Below are positions 61,754-64,000 of a DNA stretch of 64,000 bases, in pieces. Numbering within the stretch: the stretch's first letter is position 1; each line of letters opens with the position of its first letter. Both the position numbers and the translations under genes were made by a program. This DNA comes from Dyella_A sp051962475 (GTDB lineage: Bacteria; Pseudomonadota; Gammaproteobacteria; Xanthomonadales; Rhodanobacteraceae): positions 248,001 through 312,000 of the forward strand of contig NZ_JBQCCF010000069.1 in assembly GCF_051962475.1 (NCBI RefSeq). The letters are read 5' to 3'. The notes under the pieces were generated by a model that was not told the DNA's origin, made no database searches, and saw only the letters and a program-made list of their open reading frames with translations.

Positions 61754-61781
61754 ATAATACCGGCCGGCGCGGGCAAGTCAA
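61754..61781 (-). promoter_or_regulatory. Strong sigma-70 promoter of the antiporter gene
   Basis: On the minus strand TTGACT (61781-61776), 16-base spacer, TATTAT (61759-61754). Five of six matches to TTGACA and five of six to TATAAT, unusually good for this genome. Predicted start near 61747. Confidence 0.7.
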
Positions 61782-61812
61782 TACTGATCGGTACACAAAA
61801 TGTCGCAGGGCC

Positions 61813-63309
61813 TCAGAACCGCCGATATTGCAGGGCCTCAGCCAGATGGGCGCGGTCCAGCAGGCCTGCGCCGCCGTCCAGGTCAGCGATGGTGCGCGCA
61901 ACCCGCAAGGTGCGGTGATAGGCGCGGGCAGACAGGCCAAGACGCTCGAGCGCGGCCTCGAACCAGCGCCGCTCGGCCGGTCCGAGCGCGCAGTCGCGCT
62001 CGAGCTCGCGGGTGCTGATTTCGGCGTTGGGGCGCCCCGCCCGCTGCAAGGCGTAATCGCGGGCGCGGATCACTCGCCGCCGGACCGTGGCCGAATCCTC
62101 GTCATGCTCGCTGCGCGGCGCGCCCAGCTCGGCCAGCGGCACGCGCGGCACTTCCGCGCTGAGGTCGATACGGTCGAGCAGTGGCCCGGAGATGCGCGCG
62201 CGGTAGCGCTGCATCTGGTCCGGCGTGCATTGGCAACGCTGGCGGGGGTCGCCGGCATAGCCGCAGGGGCAGGGATTCATCGCCGCCACCAGCTGGAACT
62301 GGGCCGGGAAACTGGACTGTCGCGCGGCGCGGGAGATCATGATCTGTCCCGATTCCAACGGTTCACGCAGCACGTCGAGCACGTGGCGGCTGAATTCGGG
62401 CAGCTCGTCGAGGAACAACACGCCATTGTGCGCCAGCGAGATTTCCCCCGGTCGCGGATAGGAGCCGCCGCCAACCAGGGCCACCGCGGAGGCGGTGTGG
62501 TGCGGGGCACGGAACGGCCGATGGCGCCACTGCGCCGGATCGACCGGCTGCCCGGTCACCGAGAGCACCGCGCAGGTTTCCAGCGCCTCGGCCTCGCTCA
62601 GCGGCGGCAGGATGCCCGGCAGGCGCTCGGCCAGCATGGTCTTGCCGGTGCCCGGCGGCCCGACCATCAGCAGGTGGTGGCCGCCGACGGCGGCAATCTC
62701 GAGGGCGCGACGCGCCTGCAGTTGGCCGCGTACGTCGCTCATGTCCGGGAACGATCGCGCCTCGCCCTCGCTGCAACGCCCGGGCGCCGCGAGCGGCGAG
62801 GCATTGTGCAACCAGCCGCAGACTTCAGCGAGGCTGTCGGCCACCAGCACGTCGACGTCCGACACCAGGGCAGCCTCCGCTGCGTTCGCCCTTGGCACGA
62901 CTACGCGACGCCCGCGCGCGCGCGCGCGCAGCAGCGCCGGCAGCACGCCGGAAACGCCACGGATGGCGCCGGACAGCGCCAGCTCACCGAGGAATTCGCA
63001 GTCGTCGAGCTTTTCTCGCGGCACCTGACCACCTGCAGCCAGGATGCCCAGCGCAATGGCCAAGTCGAATCGGCCGCCGTCCTTGGGCAGCTCGGCCGGA
63101 GCCAGATTCACCGTGACCTTGCGGTCCGGATAACTGAAAGCGGTGTTCTGGATAGCCACGCGGACGCGATCGCGCGCCTCGCGCACGGCCGCCTCGGGCA
63201 AGCCGACGATATTGGTGCCGGGCAGGCCGCCGGACAGGTGAACTTCCACCATCACCTGCGGCGCGGTCACCCCTTCCTGAGCGCGGCTGAGCGTGACGGC
63301 CAGGCTCAT
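61813..63309 (-). CDS. comM: ComM/YifB family Mg chelatase-like AAA+ ATPase
   Basis: 498 residues. ComM is a hexameric helicase that drives branch migration during integration of transforming DNA. N-terminal Lon-like domain (VMVEVHLSGGLPGTNIVGLPEAAVREARDRVR), then GPPGTGKT at 217-224, Walker B VLFLDELPEF (298-303 region) and CPCGYAGDPRQRCQC, a probable zinc site. C-terminal helical lid. Length is normal. Its stop is 66 bases from the antiporter promoter. Upstream gap of 147 bases separates it from ubiK. Confidence 0.95.
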   Translation of the reverse strand: MSLAVTLSRAQEGVTAPQVMVEVHLSGGLPGTNIVGLPEAAVREARDRVRVAIQNTAFSYPDRKVTVNLAPAELPKDGGRFDLAIALGILAAGGQVPREKLDDCEFLGELALSGAIRGVSGVLPALLRARARGRRVVVPRANAAEAALVSDVDVLVADSLAEVCGWLHNASPLAAPGRCSEGEARSFPDMSDVRGQLQARRALEIAAVGGHHLLMVGPPGTGKTMLAERLPGILPPLSEAEALETCAVLSVTGQPVDPAQWRHRPFRAPHHTASAVALVGGGSYPRPGEISLAHNGVLFLDELPEFSRHVLDVLREPLESGQIMISRAARQSSFPAQFQLVAAMNPCPCGYAGDPRQRCQCTPDQMQRYRARISGPLLDRIDLSAEVPRVPLAELGAPRSEHDEDSATVRRRVIRARDYALQRAGRPNAEISTRELERDCALGPAERRWFEAALERLGLSARAYHRTLRVARTIADLDGGAGLLDRAHLAEALQYRRF

Positions 63310-63382
63310 GGACGGGGCGGGCAGCCGATGGGGAGACGGCCGCGGAGAAACGCACTCATGCAGCAGCTCCGGTCAATGGGGC

Positions 63383-63434
63383 AAAAATAACCGCCCCCGA
63401 CCATTCTCGGGGTGAGGTGACAGGTCGGGGGCGG
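63383..63434 (-). terminator. Rho-independent terminator of ubiK
   Basis: CCGCCCCCGACC (63391-63402) pairs with GGTCGGGGGCGG (63423-63434), 12 bp, loop 20 bases. On the minus strand the stem is followed by TTATTTTT (63390-63383). It ends the leftward ubiK transcript before comM. Confidence 0.85.
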
Positions 63435-63456
63435 CTCCCGGGAGACGGTCTACAGC

Positions 63457-63711
63457 TTAGGAACCGCGAGCAGCGGCCATCGTCTCCAGATCGGCGATGC
63501 GCTTTTCCAGCTCATCAACCCTGGCGCGAGTACGCGCCAAAAGCTGTGTCTGGACATCGAACTCTTCGCGGGTGACCAGATCAAGGCGGCGCAATCCGTG
63601 CGCCAGGACATCGTGAAAGTTGGTTCGCAAATCCTGATGCGCTTGAGCCAATCCTGGCGGCACCAACGAAACAAGTCGCAGGGCAAGTTGATCGATATCC
63701 TGCCTATCCAT
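63457..63711 (-). CDS. ubiK: Ubiquinone biosynthesis accessory factor UbiK (BMFP family)
   Basis: 84 residues: amphipathic helix region DIDQLALRLVSLVPPGLAQAHQDLRTNF, then DLVTREEFDVQTQLLARTRARVDELEKRIADLE, the YqiC/BMFP coiled coil that pairs with the UbiJ coiled coil. Needed for efficient aerobic ubiquinone synthesis. GAGGTG lies before it; ATG 63711 (or the ATG directly before, 63714). Divergent from the P-II gene. Confidence 0.93.
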   Translation of the reverse strand: MDRQDIDQLALRLVSLVPPGLAQAHQDLRTNFHDVLAHGLRRLDLVTREEFDVQTQLLARTRARVDELEKRIADLETMAAARGS

Positions 63712-63742
63712 CATGGATAGCACCTCGAACTCGTCGAACTGA

Positions 63743-63748
63743 AGTTTA
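63743..63748 (-). promoter_or_regulatory. Possible -10 box of ubiK
   Basis: TAAACT on the minus strand, about 32 bases before ATG 63711. The -35 is not clear. Confidence 0.3.
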
Positions 63749-63793
63749 GATAAACGCGCTTTGTGACCGCCATCGGTGGGCTCCGCCATGGGT

Positions 63794-63811
63794 TGTAGGA
63801 ATTGTCCTACA
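63794..63811. promoter_or_regulatory. Perfect 7-bp inverted repeat before the P-II gene
   Basis: TGTAGGA-ATTG-TCCTACA is an 18-base perfect dyad in the ubiK/P-II divergent gap, about 91 bases before the P-II ATG. Its sequence is unrelated to the REP arms beyond GTAGGA and it lacks a T run. A binding site for a dimeric regulator is likely. Confidence 0.55.
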
Positions 63812-63862
63812 CGAGGGGGGCGAGGCGACAGCGAAGCCGCGACAGCGCAAAATGCCGGTTCC

Positions 63863-63883
63863 ACGTCGGCCATCAGCCGACGT
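63863..63883 (+). promoter_or_regulatory. Hairpin just upstream of the P-II ribosome-binding site
   Basis: ACGTCGGC-CATCA-GCCGACGT forms an 8-bp stem with a 5-base loop that ends 8 bases before GAGGAG (63891-63896), the ribosome-binding site of the P-II gene. It may tune translation or mark an attenuation site. Confidence 0.5.
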
Positions 63884-63901
63884 CCACGACGAGGAGCCCC
63901 C

Positions 63902-64000
63902 ATGAAGCTGGTATCGGCGGTCATCAAGCCGTTCAAACTGGACGATGTGCGCGAAGCGCTGGCCGAGGCCGGCGTGCAGGGCATCACGGTGACCGAGGTG
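63902..64000 (+). CDS. glnK: Nitrogen regulatory P-II protein, 3' end cut by window
   Basis: The 33 codons present read MKLVSAVIKPFKLDDVREAL and then AEAGVQGITVTEV, the invariant N-terminus of GlnB/GlnK proteins, which sense 2-oxoglutarate and ATP/ADP and regulate glutamine synthetase and ammonium uptake. The uridylylated Tyr51 loop lies beyond the window. GAGGAG precedes the ATG. In related bacteria an ammonium transporter gene usually follows a glnK copy; without the downstream sequence GlnB cannot be excluded. Confidence 0.92.
   Translation, partial: MKLVSAVIKPFKLDDVREALAEAGVQGITVTEV

Overview
The window is compact, GC-rich bacterial chromosome with about 60 genes, no gene-free gap above roughly 300 bases, and no tRNA, rRNA, CRISPR array, phage or insertion sequence that I could see. 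Gene content (6-phosphogluconate dehydrogenase, Tdk without its zinc ligands, RdgC, ComM, TtcA, UbiE/J/B/K, PlsB, P-II protein), GTAG-footed REP repeats of the GTAGGAGC type and TANNNT promoter boxes set right against start codons suggest a gammaproteobacterium of the Lysobacterales (Xanthomonadales), probably near Rhodanobacter/Dyella. That placement is inferred from remembered families, not from a search.

Layout. 1-5.1 kb: end of gnd, mutM, an unknown gene, tdk and a flavin-dependent halogenase-like gene, with two REP pairs. 5.2-12.1 kb: rep helicase followed at once by a TPR-sulfotransferase, then an AI-2E-type permease, two lipoproteins and a gap that carries a candidate small RNA. 12.1-20.9 kb: plsB, a secreted amidohydrolase, ubiE, two small membrane proteins, a GST and a Tat-exported phosphoesterase. 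21-30 kb: a DMT exporter divergent from an Lrp-type regulator, proline iminopeptidase, EF-hand protein, GST, a large AsmA-like protein divergent from an M1 aminopeptidase, and an alpha/beta hydrolase. 30-36 kb: a leftward GST-DUF899-DUF2182 operon (with an ICMT-like gene and a secreted unknown further on) divergent from a TPR/winged-helix regulator and a beta-propeller gene. 36-41 kb: YgjP-like peptidase, rdgC, aromatic aminotransferase, ttcA, DUF465 and GNAT genes. 41-50 kb: a MarR-FUSC-DUF1656-HlyD efflux operon running toward pssA, a DUF4156 lipoprotein and a two-domain M16 protease. 50-55.5 kb: a tiny exported protein behind a consensus sigma-54 promoter, trmL, ubiJ-ubiB, truC, arfB and an acyltransferase. 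55.5-64 kb: a LysR regulator divergent from aceB-aceA (glyoxylate shunt), a CPA/Kef-like antiporter with a structured leader, comM, ubiK and the start of a P-II gene.

How they work together. Four ubiquinone genes (ubiE, ubiJ, ubiB, ubiK) lie at three loci. Envelope lipid synthesis is represented by plsB, pssA and a lysophospholipid acyltransferase. The glyoxylate shunt has its own divergent regulator with palindromes in the shared promoter. Several genes (plsB, ubiE, trmL, ubiJ, arfB) have a -10-like hexamer ending 6-7 bases before the ATG, which predicts leaderless mRNAs. The least explained signals are non-coding: a promoter-terminator unit at 10941-11081, the sigma-54 promoter with a three-fold inverted-repeat array at 50176-50309, and a 175-base hairpin-rich leader before the antiporter.
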